NCBI RefSeq assembly: GCF_900591205.1
Contig: NZ_UUPU01000029.1
Coordinates: 248,001-312,000 of the forward strand
Origin: Pseudomonas viridiflava
Lineage (GTDB): Bacteria; Pseudomonadota; Gammaproteobacteria; Pseudomonadales; Pseudomonadaceae
Length of the DNA stretch: 64,000 nt
Direction of reading: 5' to 3'
The position numbers were made by a program, and so were the translations under genes. The notes below the pieces were generated by a model. The model was given only the letters and a program-made list of their open reading frames with translations, was not told where the DNA came from and made no database searches. This document shows, piece by piece, positions 1-9,966 of the stretch (within the stretch, counting starts at the first letter, position 1; every line of letters begins with the position of its first letter).

Positions 1-1
1 G

Positions 2-1267
2 TACCCGCATGTGCCGCACAACAAGTGGGACCAGACCCTCGCGATCCTCGCCGCCCTGTGCGCCAAGCATGCCGTGGACCTGATCGCCATCGGCAACGGC
101 ACCGCCAGCCGTGAAACCGACAAGCTGGCCGCCGAACTGATCAAAAAATACCCAGCCATGAAAATGACCAAGGTCATGGTCTCCGAGGCCGGCGCTTCGG
201 TGTACTCGGCGTCGGAACTGGCGTCCAAGGAATTCCCGGACCTCGACGTGTCGATCCGTGGCGCGGTGTCCATCGCCCGGCGCCTGCAGGACCCACTGGC
301 CGAACTGGTGAAGATCGACCCTAAATCCATCGGCGTCGGCCAATACCAGCACGACGTGTCGCAGCTCAAACTGGCGCGTGGCCTGGATGCCGTGGTGGAA
401 GACTGCGTAAACGCCGTGGGCGTCGACGTGAACACCGCCTCCGTTGCGCTGCTGGCGCGTATCTCCGGCCTCAACGCGACCCTGGCGCAGAACATCGTGA
501 CCCACCGTGACGAGAACGGCGCGTTCAAAACCCGTGCGGCACTGAAAAAAGTCGCACGCCTGGGTGAGAAAACCTTCGAACAGGCGGCCGGTTTCCTACG
601 AGTAATGAACGGCGACAACCCGCTGGACTCGTCGGCTGTTCACCCGGAAGCCTACCCGCTGGTGCAGCGCATCGCCGCCGAGACCGACCGCGATATCCGC
701 TCGCTGATCGGCGACGCCGCGTTCCTCAAGCGCCTGGACCCGAAAAAGTACACCGACGAAACCTTCGGTGTGCCGACCATCACCGATATCCTGCAAGAGC
801 TGGAAAAACCTGGCCGCGATCCGCGCCCCGAGTTCAAGACCGCCGAGTTCCAGGACGGCGTCGAAGACCTCAAGGACCTGCAACTGGGCATGATCCTCGA
901 AGGCGTGGTGACTAACGTGACCAACTTCGGCGCCTTTGTGGACATCGGTGTGCATCAGGACGGTTTGGTGCATATCTCCGCGCTTTCGGAGAAGTTCATC
1001 AAGGACCCGCGTGAAGCGGTGAAAGCCGGTGATGTGGTGAAGGTCAAGGTCATGGAAGTGGACATCCCGCGCAAACGCGTTGGCCTGTCGATGCGCATGA
1101 GCGACACCCCCGGCGAGAAAATCGACGGCGCTCGTGGCGCACGCCCAGGCTCCGCCCCGCGCCAGTCGCAGAACAACGCGCCGCGCAAGGAAACCGCGAC
1201 CGCAGCGCCAAGCAACAACGCCATGGCCTCGCTGTTCGCCAACGCCAAACAGTTGAAGAAACGCTGA
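2..1267 (+). CDS. tex: Tex family RNA-binding transcription accessory protein (3' part)
   Basis: The 5' end is cut by the window edge; 421 residues of the C-terminal half are visible, already open at base 2 (Tyr-Pro-His-Val-Pro-His-Asn-Lys). Tex proteins are cytoplasmic nucleic-acid-binding factors that affect transcription and stress tolerance. Visible parts are the end of the YqgF-like region, a helix-hairpin-helix region (Ala-Arg-Ile-Ser-Gly-Leu-Asn), and a C-terminal S1 RNA-binding domain around visible residues 295-370 with the typical Gly-Ala-Phe-Val-Asp-Ile-Gly and Gly-Leu-Val-His-Ile-Ser strands. The tail is low in complexity (Ala/Pro/Asn/Lys). The stop overlaps the next ATG by one base, so the thioesterase gene is probably translationally coupled. 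Confidence 0.95.
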   Translation, partial: YPHVPHNKWDQTLAILAALCAKHAVDLIAIGNGTASRETDKLAAELIKKYPAMKMTKVMVSEAGASVYSASELASKEFPDLDVSIRGAVSIARRLQDPLAELVKIDPKSIGVGQYQHDVSQLKLARGLDAVVEDCVNAVGVDVNTASVALLARISGLNATLAQNIVTHRDENGAFKTRAALKKVARLGEKTFEQAAGFLRVMNGDNPLDSSAVHPEAYPLVQRIAAETDRDIRSLIGDAAFLKRLDPKKYTDETFGVPTITDILQELEKPGRDPRPEFKTAEFQDGVEDLKDLQLGMILEGVVTNVTNFGAFVDIGVHQDGLVHISALSEKFIKDPREAVKAGDVVKVKVMEVDIPRKRVGLSMRMSDTPGEKIDGARGARPGSAPRQSQNNAPRKETATAAPSNNAMASLFANAKQLKKR

Positions 1268-1650
1268 TGGAAATCCCAGCCGGCTTGACCCAGAGCGCGT
1301 TCAGCGAACTGATCGGCTGCCGTCTGCAACGCCTGGATGAGGGCGTTGCCGAGGTGGCCCTGACCTTGGAGCCGCACCTGCGCAACCGCGCGGGCAAGCT
1401 CCATGGCGGGGCGATTTTCAGCCTGGTGGACATCACCATGGGCCTGGCGTGCTCCAGCGCCCATGGTTTTGACCAGCAAAGCGCGACCATCGAGTGCAAG
1501 ATCAACTACATCCGCGCCGTGGAAGAGGGCGACGTGTTGTGCACCAGCCGGGTCATTCACGCCGGGCGACGCACCTTGGTAGTTGAAGCCGACGTGTACC
1601 AGGGCGAACGACTTGTCGCAAAAGCACAGGGCACCTTCGCTGTCCTATAG
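1267..1650 (+). CDS. PaaI-type hotdog-fold thioesterase
   Basis: A 127-residue single-domain protein of normal length for PaaI/YdiI-like acyl-CoA thioesterases, which hydrolyse acyl- or aryl-CoA esters in the cytoplasm. The diagnostic segment His-Gly-Gly-Ala-Ile-Phe-Ser-Leu-Val-Asp lies near residues 40-50, where the family places its catalytic Asp and oxyanion glycines. The ATG overlaps the tex stop (TGATG), so co-expression with tex is likely. The same tex-thioesterase-gshA neighbourhood is, from memory, found in P. aeruginosa. The substrate cannot be read from sequence. Confidence 0.88.
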   Translation: MEIPAGLTQSAFSELIGCRLQRLDEGVAEVALTLEPHLRNRAGKLHGGAIFSLVDITMGLACSSAHGFDQQSATIECKINYIRAVEEGDVLCTSRVIHAGRRTLVVEADVYQGERLVAKAQGTFAVL

Positions 1651-1864
1651 CTCCCCACCCTCGATTTGAGTTAATTTCGGCGCTGCAACAAAGGCGTCGG
1701 AATTTTCTTGCTGCGCTATAGCCCAATTCATGGAGTGAAGTAGGCTTTTTCAATGTGAGCCAAATCGACTCAAAACCAGGCGATAACGCCAGTTTCAACT
1801 TCACCCTTGTAGACCGTCCTGCCCACCCCCATATTGGGGCGACTGACGCGTGAAGGAATCCAAC

Positions 1865-3448
1865 TTGAGCGAACTTCTCAACCGCCGCCTGGCCCTGCTC
1901 GGCAAGCGCGAACACCTCTCCCTGCTAGAGCAATGCTTGCACGGCATCGAGCGTGAATGCCTACGTGTCACCGGTGAGGGTCGCCTGGCGCAAACGCCGC
2001 ACCCCGAAGCGCTGGGCGCCGCGTTGACCCACGAACAGATCACCACCGACTACTCGGAATCGTTGCTGGAGTTCATCACCCCAGCCCTGCCCAACCCGGC
2101 CGATACCCTGAGCAGCCTGGACAAGATCCATCGCTTTGCCTACAGCAAGCTGGGCAGCGAATACCTGTGGAGCCCCTCGATGCCGTGCCCGTTGCCGGCC
2201 GAGGAAGATATTCCGATTGCCTACTACGGCACCTCCAATATCGGCCAGCTCAAGTACGTGTATCGCAAGGGCCTGGCCCTGCGTTACGGCAAGACCATGC
2301 AGTGTATTGCCGGCATCCACTACAACTTTTCCCTGCCGGAACAGCTGTGGCCGTTGCTCAAGGAAACTGAAGGCTTCGTCGGCACCGACCGCGACTACCA
2401 GTCCACCGCCTATATCGCGCTGATCCGTAATTTCCGCCGTTACAGCTGGCTGCTGATGTACCTGTTTGGTGCTTCGCCGGCCCTGGACGCGGGTTTCCTG
2501 CGCGGTCGCTCGCACCAGTTGGAGGTGTTGGACGCCGACACCCTGTACCTGCCCTATGCCACCAGCCTGCGCATGAGTGACCTGGGTTACCAGAGCAACG
2601 CCCAGGCCGGCCTGACGCCGTGCTACAACGACCTGCCCAGCTACACCGACAGCCTGCGCGAAGCGGTGGCAACGCCCTACGCGCCGTACGTCGAAGTCGG
2701 CACCCACAAGGACGGTGAGTGGGTGCAGCTCAACACCAACATCCTGCAGATCGAAAACGAGTACTACTCCAACATCCGCCCCAAGCGCGTGACCTACACC
2801 GGCGAGCGGCCGATCCAGGCGCTGGTGGCCCGCGGCATCCAGTACATCGAAGTGCGCTGCCTGGACATTAACCCGTTCCTGCCGATGGGTATCGACCTGC
2901 CGGAGTCGCGTTTCCTCGACGCGTTCCTGCTGTACTGCGCGCTGAACGACAGCCCGCTGTTCGCCGATAACGAGTGCGGTAACGCCACGTCCAACTTCCT
3001 CAGCGTGGTCAAGGAAGGTCGCCGCCCGGGCCTGCAATTGCAGCGCAAGGGTCAGGCGGTGGACATGAAGGAATGGGCCACTGAGCTGCTTGAGCAGATT
3101 GCGCCGCTGGCGGCCTTGCTGGATCAGAGCCATGGCATCAATGAACACAGCCAGGCGCTCGACGCCCAGATGGCCAAGGTCAAGGACCCGTCCCTGACGC
3201 CTTCGGCCCAGGTGCTGGCGGCGATGGCCGAGCGCAAAGAGAGTTTTGCGCAGTTCTCCCTGCATCAGAGCGAGGTACACGCCGAGCATTTTCGCAGCGA
3301 GCCGTTGGCTGCCGAAGAACAAGCGCGCTTTGAAGAGCTGGCACGGACCTCGCTGGCACAGCAGGCGGAGCTGGAGCAGAACGAAGTGGGCGATTTCGAT
3401 GTGTTTGTCGGGTCGTACCAGGCGAGCATCCTGGCGATCAGCAACTAA
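1865..3448 (+). CDS. gshA: glutamate-cysteine ligase, first step of glutathione synthesis
   Basis: Joins L-glutamate and L-cysteine using ATP to form gamma-glutamylcysteine in the cytoplasm. It belongs to the single-domain proteobacterial type 1 family: Gly-Ile-Glu-Arg-Glu-Cys-Leu-Arg near the N-terminus, Tyr-Ser-Glu substrate loop, and Glu-Val-Arg-Cys-Leu-Asp-Ile-Asn-Pro near the active site. I chose the TTG at 1865 (Met-Ser-Glu-Leu-Leu) rather than the GTG at 1850, because AAGGA at 1853-1857 then sits about 7 bases upstream and the 527-residue product fits the family. A hairpin terminator follows at 3461-3485. As a cysteine-consuming gene it opens the long run of sulfur genes. Confidence 0.95.
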   Translation: MSELLNRRLALLGKREHLSLLEQCLHGIERECLRVTGEGRLAQTPHPEALGAALTHEQITTDYSESLLEFITPALPNPADTLSSLDKIHRFAYSKLGSEYLWSPSMPCPLPAEEDIPIAYYGTSNIGQLKYVYRKGLALRYGKTMQCIAGIHYNFSLPEQLWPLLKETEGFVGTDRDYQSTAYIALIRNFRRYSWLLMYLFGASPALDAGFLRGRSHQLEVLDADTLYLPYATSLRMSDLGYQSNAQAGLTPCYNDLPSYTDSLREAVATPYAPYVEVGTHKDGEWVQLNTNILQIENEYYSNIRPKRVTYTGERPIQALVARGIQYIEVRCLDINPFLPMGIDLPESRFLDAFLLYCALNDSPLFADNECGNATSNFLSVVKEGRRPGLQLQRKGQAVDMKEWATELLEQIAPLAALLDQSHGINEHSQALDAQMAKVKDPSLTPSAQVLAAMAERKESFAQFSLHQSEVHAEHFRSEPLAAEEQARFEELARTSLAQQAELEQNEVGDFDVFVGSYQASILAISN

Positions 3449-3460
3449 AGCCTTATGCAC

Positions 3461-3485
3461 AAAGCCCTGTGGGAGCAGGGCTTTT
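3461..3485 (+). terminator. terminator after gshA
   Basis: A perfect 9-bp stem (aaagccctg / cagggcttt) with a 6-base loop and a run of T, 12 bases after the gshA stop. Confidence 0.75.
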
Positions 3486-3571
3486 GTGGGAGCCGGGCTT
3501 GCCCGCGATGCAGACGCCTCAGTATTTCAGTAGTACCGAGTCGAGGCTATCGCAGGCAAGCCAGCTCCAAC
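3485..3571. repeat. REPIN-like element
   Basis: A left REP (tgtgggagccgggcttgccc) and an imperfect inverted right REP (gcaggcaagccagctccaac) lie about 45 bases apart between gshA and tauA. This is the usual two-REP layout of Pseudomonas REPINs. Confidence 0.7.
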
Positions 3572-3620
3572 ATTTGCCCTCACCCGCCGGAAGAATGGGC
3601 TCCCCTTTTCTGCTAATAAG

Positions 3621-3651
3621 CTAATTCGAAAATGTTATTTATTTTCGGATT
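3621..3651. promoter_or_regulatory. AT-rich inverted repeat upstream of tauA
   Basis: The arms cgaaaat (3627-3633) and attttcg (3641-3647) are separated by 7 bases, extendable to 10 of 11 matching positions per arm, about 65-90 bases before the tauA start. The size and spacing suit a LysR-type regulator site. CysB is the natural candidate for taurine genes, but this is inference. Confidence 0.4.
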
Positions 3652-3711
3652 CTTAGATCATTTAGTCTCCTCACACGCCGACCCTCGGCCGCCTGATTGA
3701 GGAGCTTCCCC

Positions 3712-4689
3712 TTGAAACTATTAACCCCTCTGCGCCTCCTTGCGGCGTTGTCCCTGGCCGGTGCCAGCCTGTTTGCCCAGGCGGCGGATGTGACCATCGC
3801 CTACCAGACCACCGTGGACCCGGCCAAAGTCGCACAGGCCGACGGCGCGTATGAAAAAGCCACCAACGCCAAGATCGACTGGCGCAAATTCGACAATGGC
3901 GCCGACATCATCGCCGCCATCGCCTCCGGCGACGTGCAGATCGGCTACCTCGGTTCCAGCCCGCTGACCGCTGCGATCACCCGCAAAGTGCCGGTGGAAA
4001 CCTTCCTCGTCGCCACCCAGATCGGCGGCGCCGAAGCCCTGGTGGCGCGCAACGGTTCGGGGATCAACAGCCCGCAAGACCTGGTCGGCAAGAAGGTCGC
4101 CGTGCCGTTCGTGTCCACCGGCCACTACAGCCTGCTGGCCGCGCTGAAGCACTGGAACATCGACCCGTCGAAAGTCACCATCCTCAACCTCGCACCACCG
4201 GCAATCATCGCCGCCTGGAAGCGCGGTGATATCGACGCCACCTACGTATGGGACCCGGCCTTGGGCGTGGCCAAGGAAAACGGCAAAGTGCTGATCACCT
4301 CCGGCGAACTGGCCAAGTTCGGCGCGCCGACCTTCGATGCGTGGATCGTGCGTAAAGACTTCGCCGAAAAACACCCCGAGATCGTCACCGCCTTCGCCAA
4401 AGTCACCCTGGACGCCTACGCCGCCTACCGCAAAGATCCACAAGCCTGGCTCGCCGACAAAGGCAACGTCGACAAGCTGGTGAAGCTCTCCGGCGCCAAA
4501 GCCAGTGACATCCCGCTGCTGCTGCAGGGCAACGTCTACCCGCTGGCGGCTGACCAGGTAACCCTGCTGGGCGCACCCACCACCAAGGCCGTGACCGATA
4601 CCGCTGCGTTCCTCAAGGAACAAGGCAAGGTCGACGCCGTGCTGCCGGACTACGCCCCTTACGTCAGCGCCAAATTCATCACCCACTGA
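3712..4689 (+). CDS. tauA: taurine ABC transporter, periplasmic binding protein
   Basis: Binds taurine or related sulfonates in the periplasm and delivers them to TauBC. The 325-residue protein has a signal peptide (Met-Lys-Leu-Leu, hydrophobic core, Ala-Gln-Ala-Ala) with cleavage near residue 24. The mature start [12 protein letters not shown] and the Gly-Tyr-Leu-Gly-Ser-Ser-Pro loop are typical of TauA. I chose TTG at 3712 over the upstream TTG at 3697 because GAGGAG lies at the right distance before it. The mature chain has no Met and no Cys, as expected for a sulfur-starvation protein. It is the first gene of a tight tauABCD operon. Confidence 0.93.
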   Translation: MKLLTPLRLLAALSLAGASLFAQAADVTIAYQTTVDPAKVAQADGAYEKATNAKIDWRKFDNGADIIAAIASGDVQIGYLGSSPLTAAITRKVPVETFLVATQIGGAEALVARNGSGINSPQDLVGKKVAVPFVSTGHYSLLAALKHWNIDPSKVTILNLAPPAIIAAWKRGDIDATYVWDPALGVAKENGKVLITSGELAKFGAPTFDAWIVRKDFAEKHPEIVTAFAKVTLDAYAAYRKDPQAWLADKGNVDKLVKLSGAKASDIPLLLQGNVYPLAADQVTLLGAPTTKAVTDTAAFLKEQGKVDAVLPDYAPYVSAKFITH

Positions 4690-4706
4690 TTCGGGAGTTC
4701 ATCGCG

Positions 4707-5486
4707 ATGGCCTTGCTACAACTGGAGCGCATCAGCGCACAGTACCCAGGCGCCACAGAACCGGTACTGTCTGATATTTCACTGGACCTTGGGCCCCAGC
4801 AATTGCTGGTGGCCCTCGGCCCGTCCGGCAGTGGCAAGACTTCGCTGTTGAACCTGATTGCCGGTTTTGTCGAACCTTCTGCCGGGCGCATCACGCTCGA
4901 TGGCGTGCCGGTCCAAGGCCCTAGCGCCGAACGCGGCGTAGTGTTCCAGGACGACGCGCTACTGCCCTGGCAGGACGTGCTGGCCAACGTCAGCTTCGGC
5001 CTGGAGTTAGCCGGTGTGCCCAAGGCGCAACGCGAAGTGCGCGCTCGGGAAATGCTCGCGCTGGTGGACCTCGCCGGTTTCGACAGCCGCCGCATCTGGC
5101 AACTCTCCGGCGGCCAGAAGCAGCGTGTCGGCCTGGCTCGCGCCCTCGCGGCAGACCCGCGGGTGTTACTGATGGATGAGCCCTTCGGCGCCCTCGATGC
5201 CTTCACCCGCGAACAAATGCAGCAATTGCTCCTGCAAGTCTGGCGGCGCACGGCCAAGCCGGTGTTCCTGATTACCCACGACATTGAAGAAGCGGTGTTC
5301 CTCGCTACCGATTTGATTCTATTGGCGCCCAACCCGGGGCAGATCGTCGAGCGCCTGCACCTGGACTTCGGCCAGCGCTACGCCGCCGGTGAGTCGGCGC
5401 GGGCAATCAAGTCCGACCCGCGCTTTATCGAAACCCGCGAACACGTGCTAGGCAAAGTGTTCTCGCAACGGCAGGTGTCCGCATGA
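4707..5486 (+). CDS. tauB: taurine ABC transporter, ATP-binding subunit
   Basis: Cytoplasmic ATPase that powers taurine import through TauC. The 259 residues hold one ABC domain: Walker A Gly-Pro-Ser-Gly-Ser-Gly-Lys-Thr near residue 40, signature Leu-Ser-Gly-Gly-Gln-Lys-Gln-Arg near 133, Walker B [11 protein letters not shown], and the switch His in Leu-Ile-Thr-His-Asp. It starts 17 bases after tauA and its stop overlaps the tauC start (ATGA). It belongs to the nitrate/sulfonate/taurine ATPase subfamily; the neighbours settle the substrate group. Confidence 0.94.
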   Translation: MALLQLERISAQYPGATEPVLSDISLDLGPQQLLVALGPSGSGKTSLLNLIAGFVEPSAGRITLDGVPVQGPSAERGVVFQDDALLPWQDVLANVSFGLELAGVPKAQREVRAREMLALVDLAGFDSRRIWQLSGGQKQRVGLARALAADPRVLLMDEPFGALDAFTREQMQQLLLQVWRRTAKPVFLITHDIEEAVFLATDLILLAPNPGQIVERLHLDFGQRYAAGESARAIKSDPRFIETREHVLGKVFSQRQVSA

Positions 5487-6319
5487 GCAGCTACGAACTC
5501 CCCGCCACCGCCGCCAAGCCGGTGGCGCATGTCGTTATTGCGCTGCGCCGCAGCCTGAGCACGCGTTGGATCAGCCTGCTGACACTGGTCGCTTTGCTGG
5601 CGATCTGGTGGGCGGTGACGGCCACCGGTTTGATCGAACCACTGTTCCTGCCACCGCCGTCGGCCGTGCTGCAAAAAGGCTGGCTGCTGGCGACCACCGG
5701 CTATATGGACTCCACGTTGTGGCAGCATCTGGGCGCAAGCTTGAGCCGTATCGGCCTGGGCCTGGGCTTTGCGGTGCTGACCGCCGTGCCGGTGGGGATT
5801 GCCATCGGCTCCAACCGCATCGCCCGTGGCATTCTCGACCCGCTGATCGAGTTCTATCGGCCGATTCCGCCCCTGGCTTACCTGCCGCTGATCGTGATCT
5901 GGTGCGGCATCGGCGAGCTGTCCAAGGTATTGCTGATTTACCTGGCGATCTTTGCGCCGATCGCCATTGCCACGGCCACCGGCGTACGCACAGTCGACCC
6001 GGCCAAACTGCGTGCCGCGCAATCACTAGGGGCGACCCGCGCCCAGCTGATTCGCCATGTAATCCTGCCGAGCGCCTTGCCCGATATCCTCACCGGCGTG
6101 CGCATCGGCCTGGGTGTGGGCTGGTCGACATTGGTTGCGGCTGAACTGATCGCAGCCACCAGCGGCCTGGGGTTTATGGTGCAGTCGGCGGCGCAGTTCC
6201 TGGTGACCGATGTGGTGGTGCTGGGGATTCTGGTGATCGCGCTGATCGCCTTCGCCATGGAAATGGGCCTGCGTGCCTTGCAGCGTAAATGGGTGCCCTG
6301 GCATGGCCAGGCACATTGA
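5483..6319 (+). CDS. tauC: taurine ABC transporter, permease
   Basis: Inner-membrane permease of 278 residues with about six membrane segments, of the BPD_transp_1 / SsuC-TauC type. The cytoplasmic EAA-like loop is visible in [11 protein letters not shown] followed by Ile-Leu-Pro-Ser-Ala-Leu-Pro, the contact site for TauB. The ATG lies inside the tauB stop, giving a 4-base overlap and probable translational coupling. tauD follows after 11 bases. Confidence 0.93.
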   Translation: MSSYELPATAAKPVAHVVIALRRSLSTRWISLLTLVALLAIWWAVTATGLIEPLFLPPPSAVLQKGWLLATTGYMDSTLWQHLGASLSRIGLGLGFAVLTAVPVGIAIGSNRIARGILDPLIEFYRPIPPLAYLPLIVIWCGIGELSKVLLIYLAIFAPIAIATATGVRTVDPAKLRAAQSLGATRAQLIRHVILPSALPDILTGVRIGLGVGWSTLVAAELIAATSGLGFMVQSAAQFLVTDVVVLGILVIALIAFAMEMGLRALQRKWVPWHGQAH

Positions 6320-6330
6320 GTGAGAACAGC

Positions 6331-7167
6331 ATGAGCAGCCTGACCGTTACGCCATTAAGCACCGCCCTGGGCGCCCAGATCAGTGGCGTCGATATCACCC
6401 AGCCGCTGAATCTGGAACAGCGCGACGCCATCGAACAGGCGTTGCTCACGCACTCGGTGCTGTTCTTTCGCGGCCAACCGATCACCCCTCAGCAACAGGC
6501 GCGGTTCGCAGCGAGTTTCGGTGACCTGCATATTCACCCGATCTACCCCAACGTGCCGGAACAGCCCGAAGTGCTGATCCTCGACACCGCCGTCACTGAC
6601 GTGCGCGACAACGCCGTGTGGCACACCGATGTGACCTTCTTGCCCACCCCGGCGCTCGGCGCGGTGCTCAGCGCCAAGCTGCTGCCGGCGTTCGGCGGCG
6701 ACACCTTGTGGGCCAGCGGGATTGCGGCGTATGAGGCGTTGTCGCAACCGTTGAAGGTGCTGCTCAACGGGCTGACGGCGACCCACGACTTCACCAAATC
6801 CTTCCCGCTGGAGCGCTTTGGCAGCACCGCCGAAGACTTGGCGCGCTGGGAAGAAACCCGCAAGAAAAACCCACCGCTGTCGCACCCGGTGGTGCGTACG
6901 CATCCGGTGAGTGGGCGTAAATCGCTGTTTGTGAGTGACGGGTTTACCACCCGGATCAATGAGCTGGAGCCGGCGGAAAGTGAGGCGATTCTGAAGCTGC
7001 TGTTTGCTCACGCGACACGCCCGGAGTTCACCATCCGCTGGCGCTGGCAGGAGAATGACGTGGCGTTCTGGGACAACCGCGTAACCCAGCACTACGCGGT
7101 GGATGATTACCGGCCGCAGCGGCGGGTGATGCATCGGGCGACGATTCTGGGGGATGTGCCCTTCTAG
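6331..7167 (+). CDS. tauD: taurine dioxygenase
   Basis: A cytoplasmic Fe(II)/2-oxoglutarate-dependent dioxygenase that turns taurine into sulfite and aminoacetaldehyde, releasing usable sulfur. The iron-binding His-x-Asp is His98/Asp100 in Trp-His-Thr-Asp-Val-Thr-Phe; the distal His lies in Asn-Arg-Val-Thr-Gln-His-Tyr-Ala, and the 2-oxoglutarate-binding Arg follows in Pro-Gln-Arg-Arg-Val-Met-His-Arg. The length of 278 residues is normal. I chose the ATG at 6331, which gives the family N-terminus Met-Ser-Ser-Leu-Thr-Val-Thr-Pro. It has only two Met and no Cys, in line with use under sulfur shortage. Confidence 0.95.
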   Translation: MSSLTVTPLSTALGAQISGVDITQPLNLEQRDAIEQALLTHSVLFFRGQPITPQQQARFAASFGDLHIHPIYPNVPEQPEVLILDTAVTDVRDNAVWHTDVTFLPTPALGAVLSAKLLPAFGGDTLWASGIAAYEALSQPLKVLLNGLTATHDFTKSFPLERFGSTAEDLARWEETRKKNPPLSHPVVRTHPVSGRKSLFVSDGFTTRINELEPAESEAILKLLFAHATRPEFTIRWRWQENDVAFWDNRVTQHYAVDDYRPQRRVMHRATILGDVPF

Positions 7168-7183
7168 AGCCTGGCATAAATCA

Positions 7184-7215
7184 AATGTGGGAGGGGGCAA
7201 GCCCCCTCCCACATT
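7184..7215. terminator. perfect REP hairpin between converging genes
   Basis: A 15-bp perfect stem (aatgtgggagggggc and its reverse complement) with a 2-base spacer, lying between the tauD stop and the aldo/keto reductase stop. It is a single REP-type palindrome that could end transcription from both sides, though it lacks a long T tract. Confidence 0.6.
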
Positions 7216-7223
7216 GACCGCGC

Positions 7224-8261
7224 TTACTCAGCGGTTGATGGTTTTTCCCACAGGTTAATCCCGCCTTCCTGCGCAAACCGATCAATCTCCGCCAGCTCTT
7301 CGGCACTGAAGCTCAAGTTCTTCAGCGCGCCAACGTTCTCGATGATCTGCTCCGGCCGGCTTGCACCGATCAGTGCGCTGGTCACTCGTGGGTCACGCAG
7401 GGTCCAGGCCAATGCCAGTTGCGCCAGGCTCTGACCGCGACGTTTGGCGATTTCATTGAGTGCACGCACGTGCGCGATGTTTTCTTGCGACAGGTGCTTG
7501 GCCTGCAACGAGCCGCCGCCCGGGCGATTGACCCGTGCGTCCGCCGGCACGCCATTGAGGTACTTGTCGGTGAGCAAACCCTGGGCCAGCGGCGTGAACG
7601 CAATCACCCCGGCACCAAGCTCTTCGGTGGTGTCCAGCAGGTCTTTTTCCACCCAGCGGTTGAGCAGGTTGTAGGCGGGCTGGTGGATCAGCAGCGGCAC
7701 TTTCCACTCTTTGAGCAAGGCGGCGATTTCGCGGGTTTTGACCCCGGAATACGACGAGATGCCGATGTACAGCGCCTTGCCCTGTTGCACGGCAGTGGCG
7801 AGGGCGCTGGCGGTTTCTTCCAGCGGGGTGTCGGCGTCGAAGCGGTGCGAATAGAAAATATCCACGTAGTCCACACCCAGGCGCTGCAGGCTCTGGTCAA
7901 GGCTCGCCAGGATGTATTTGCGTGAACCACCGCCCTGGCCGTACGGGCCCGGCCACATGTCCCAGCCGGCTTTGCTGGAGATGATCAGTTCGTCGCGGTA
8001 CTGCTTGAAGTCTTCGCGCAGCAAACGGCCGAAGTTGATCTCGGCGCTGCCGTAAGGAGGACCATAGTTGTTGGCCAGGTCGAAGTGGTTGATCCCCAGG
8101 TCGAACGCGGTGCGCAGCAGGGCGCGCTGGGTGTCGATCGGGGTGCTGTCGCCAAAGTTGTGCCACAACCCCAGGGACAGTGCAGGCAGCACCAATCCAC
8201 TGCGGCCTACGCGGCGATACGGGATAGATTCATAGCGGTTTTCGGCAGCAATGTAAGTCAT
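7224..8261 (-). CDS. aldo/keto reductase, YghZ (L-glyceraldehyde 3-phosphate reductase) type
   Basis: A cytoplasmic NADPH-dependent carbonyl reductase of 345 residues with a TIM-barrel fold. The catalytic tetrad is visible: Asp and Tyr in His-Phe-Asp-Leu-Ala-Asn-Asn-Tyr-Gly, Lys in Ile-Ile-Ser-Ser-Lys-Ala-Gly, and His in Tyr-Ser-His-Arg-Phe-Asp. The segment Trp-Asp-Met-Trp-Pro-Gly-Pro-Tyr-Gly marks the YghZ/Kv-beta-like subfamily. It is convergent with tauD. A role on taurine-derived aminoacetaldehyde is imaginable from position but unsupported. Confidence 0.88.
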   Translation of the reverse strand: MTYIAAENRYESIPYRRVGRSGLVLPALSLGLWHNFGDSTPIDTQRALLRTAFDLGINHFDLANNYGPPYGSAEINFGRLLREDFKQYRDELIISSKAGWDMWPGPYGQGGGSRKYILASLDQSLQRLGVDYVDIFYSHRFDADTPLEETASALATAVQQGKALYIGISSYSGVKTREIAALLKEWKVPLLIHQPAYNLLNRWVEKDLLDTTEELGAGVIAFTPLAQGLLTDKYLNGVPADARVNRPGGGSLQAKHLSQENIAHVRALNEIAKRRGQSLAQLALAWTLRDPRVTSALIGASRPEQIIENVGALKNLSFSAEELAEIDRFAQEGGINLWEKPSTAE

Positions 8262-8288
8262 CGAATCCTCTCTTGGACGTAGGCAAAT

Positions 8289-8320
8289 AAGGCCCAGGAA
8301 TAAGGTTATTCCTGGGCCTT
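8289..8320 (-). terminator. strong hairpin downstream of the OprD-family gene
   Basis: A 15-bp perfect stem (aaggcccaggaataa and its complement) with a 2-base centre. It lies about 50 bases past the porin stop and just upstream of the reductase start, so it insulates the two genes. Confidence 0.75.
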
Positions 8321-8369
8321 TTAACCAGCTGAATCGCTTAAGTCTGCCCTTCCGTTTTACAGCAATTTC

Positions 8370-9719
8370 CTACCAGAGTGGAACGACGTAGCTGACATAA
8401 AAGCGGTTTTCATCTTGCACGGTGGCGCCGGTAATGTCGGGGCTGGCGTGTGCGTTTTTCCAGGTTACGCCAAGGCCCTTGAGGGTGCCGGTGGGCACTT
8501 GGTAGGCAACGGCAATGTTGCGCTCCCATTCGCTGGTGGTGCCCTGCGCGGTGCGGATGTCATCGCCATGAGCATAGGCGGCGGAGAACGACAGGCCGGT
8601 GAGGCCAAGTTTGCCGAAGTCATACTTGTACTGCGCAAGCCAGGTGCGTTCACCGGCGTGCTGGAATTTGTTCAACTGCATATTGGTCAGCGCCGGGGTG
8701 TCGGCACCCGAGCCTGGACCTTGGCGGTTGTCGCCGCTGTTCAGGCCCGAGTCCAGGTAGGGGAAGTCGCTGTCGCCGCTGTTTTTCTGGATCCCCAGGC
8801 CCACGGTATGGCCGTCCAGGCTGTAGCTTTCCAGCAAGCTGACGGTGGACTGGTTGATGCGCCCCTTGTTCACGCCGTCGCCGTAGAGGCCGGCTGCCGC
8901 GTAATCCTTGTCGCCATCGGCGTTGCCACCCACGCCCAGGCTGCGGAACATGCGCAGGTCGGTGTCGATTGCACCGACCGACAAGGCGTCATGACGCTTG
9001 GCACCGAGGAAGAACTGTTGGTAGTAATCCTCAAGGTTGGAGTACCACAGGCTGACGGTGGTGTTCTGTATGCCTGTGTAATCCGCCCCGCCGAACAGGA
9101 AGCGGTCGCTCTCTTTGGTGCCGCCTGCGGTGATCATGCCCTGGTCGCCGGTTTCATTACGGATCTTGGTCTTGAGGATGTCGCCGCCGGTAAAGGTGAA
9201 GTCGGCAAGGTCCTTGGACACCAGTTGCACGCCGGTATTGGTCTGCTGGTACAGGCGGCCGTCGGTGTTGGCCAGCACCGGGTCGTTGCCGTACAGCGTA
9301 CCGACGCGCAACTCGTCCTTGGCAAAGCGCATCTTGAAGGTGGGGCTGAGCACGCCGAACTGGTCGGCGGACTTGCCGTTGTCCAGCGGGAACATGCTGC
9401 CGGGGTAACGGCCCTGGTGATCCTTGTCATTGAGGTCACCGCCGGAATCGAGTTTCAAGCCGTAGAACGCTTGCAGATCCAGGCCGAAGCCCACCGGCCC
9501 CTCGGTGTAGCCGGACTTGAAGTTGAACTCGAAACCCTGGCCCCAATCACGAATGCTGTGGGCCTTGGCATTGCTGTTCACCACATCCCGCCCCTGCTGG
9601 TTGAGATAGCGGTTGAGCAGGGTCACGTCGGCGTGGCTGTCATCAATAAAATCGGCGTGGGCGGACAGCATAAAGCTCGCCATGGCGGCACCCACCATGG
9701 GGCTTATTAACGTCTTCAT
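8370..9719 (-). CDS. OprD-family outer-membrane porin
   Basis: Forms an 18-stranded beta-barrel for uptake of small organic solutes. The 449-residue protein begins with a signal peptide ending Ser-Ala-His-Ala, followed by Asp-Phe-Ile-Asp-Asp-Ser and Leu-Leu-Asn-Arg-Tyr-Leu, typical of OprD proteins, and ends in an aromatic residue (Pro-Leu-Trp), as outer-membrane barrels do. Internal sequence (Gly-Tyr-Thr-Glu-Gly-Pro-Val-Gly-Phe-Gly-Leu-Asp) also fits. It stands alone between two terminators; the substrate is not readable. A place near tauABCD makes sulfonate uptake a possibility only. Confidence 0.9.
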   Translation of the reverse strand: MKTLISPMVGAAMASFMLSAHADFIDDSHADVTLLNRYLNQQGRDVVNSNAKAHSIRDWGQGFEFNFKSGYTEGPVGFGLDLQAFYGLKLDSGGDLNDKDHQGRYPGSMFPLDNGKSADQFGVLSPTFKMRFAKDELRVGTLYGNDPVLANTDGRLYQQTNTGVQLVSKDLADFTFTGGDILKTKIRNETGDQGMITAGGTKESDRFLFGGADYTGIQNTTVSLWYSNLEDYYQQFFLGAKRHDALSVGAIDTDLRMFRSLGVGGNADGDKDYAAAGLYGDGVNKGRINQSTVSLLESYSLDGHTVGLGIQKNSGDSDFPYLDSGLNSGDNRQGPGSGADTPALTNMQLNKFQHAGERTWLAQYKYDFGKLGLTGLSFSAAYAHGDDIRTAQGTTSEWERNIAVAYQVPTGTLKGLGVTWKNAHASPDITGATVQDENRFYVSYVVPLW

Positions 9720-9839
9720 TGTTACCGGTCTCCGTCACTGTTCTGAAATGAAAGCGTCAAACGCTTCACACAATTACGCAGTGGCCAGATGACAGTTGCG
9801 CGTCAAAACCGGGCTTTGACGGATGAAATTAAGTTTAAG

Positions 9840-9862
9840 AAAGCCCCGTAGAACGGGGCTTT
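9840..9862 (-). terminator. terminator after the BCCT carrier gene
   Basis: A 9-bp stem (aaagccccg / cggggcttt) with a 5-base loop. Read on the minus strand it ends in a short T-rich stretch. Confidence 0.65.
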
Positions 9863-9874
9863 GCGGGGATTTTT

Positions 9875-9961
9875 TGTGGGAGCGGGCTTGCCCGCGATGC
9901 AGGCCACTCGGTGTAGCTGATACACCGAGATGATGCTATCGCGGGCAAGCCCGCGCCCACA
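9875..9961. repeat. REPIN-like element
   Basis: Two inverted REPs (tgtgggagcgggcttgcccg ... cgggcaagcccgcgcccaca) flank a small inner hairpin (tcggtgt/acaccga). The element lies directly after the BCCT gene stop. Confidence 0.75.
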
Positions 9962-9966
9962 GGAGA

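Noticed and set aside
1961..3460. Minus-strand open frame of 499 codons opposite gshA
   Set aside because: gshA is certain on the other strand; the antisense product shows no family features and no ribosome site.
8415..9710. Plus-strand open frame of 431 codons opposite the OprD-family gene
   Set aside because: Shadow of a clear porin gene; Gly/Ala/Val-rich low-complexity product.
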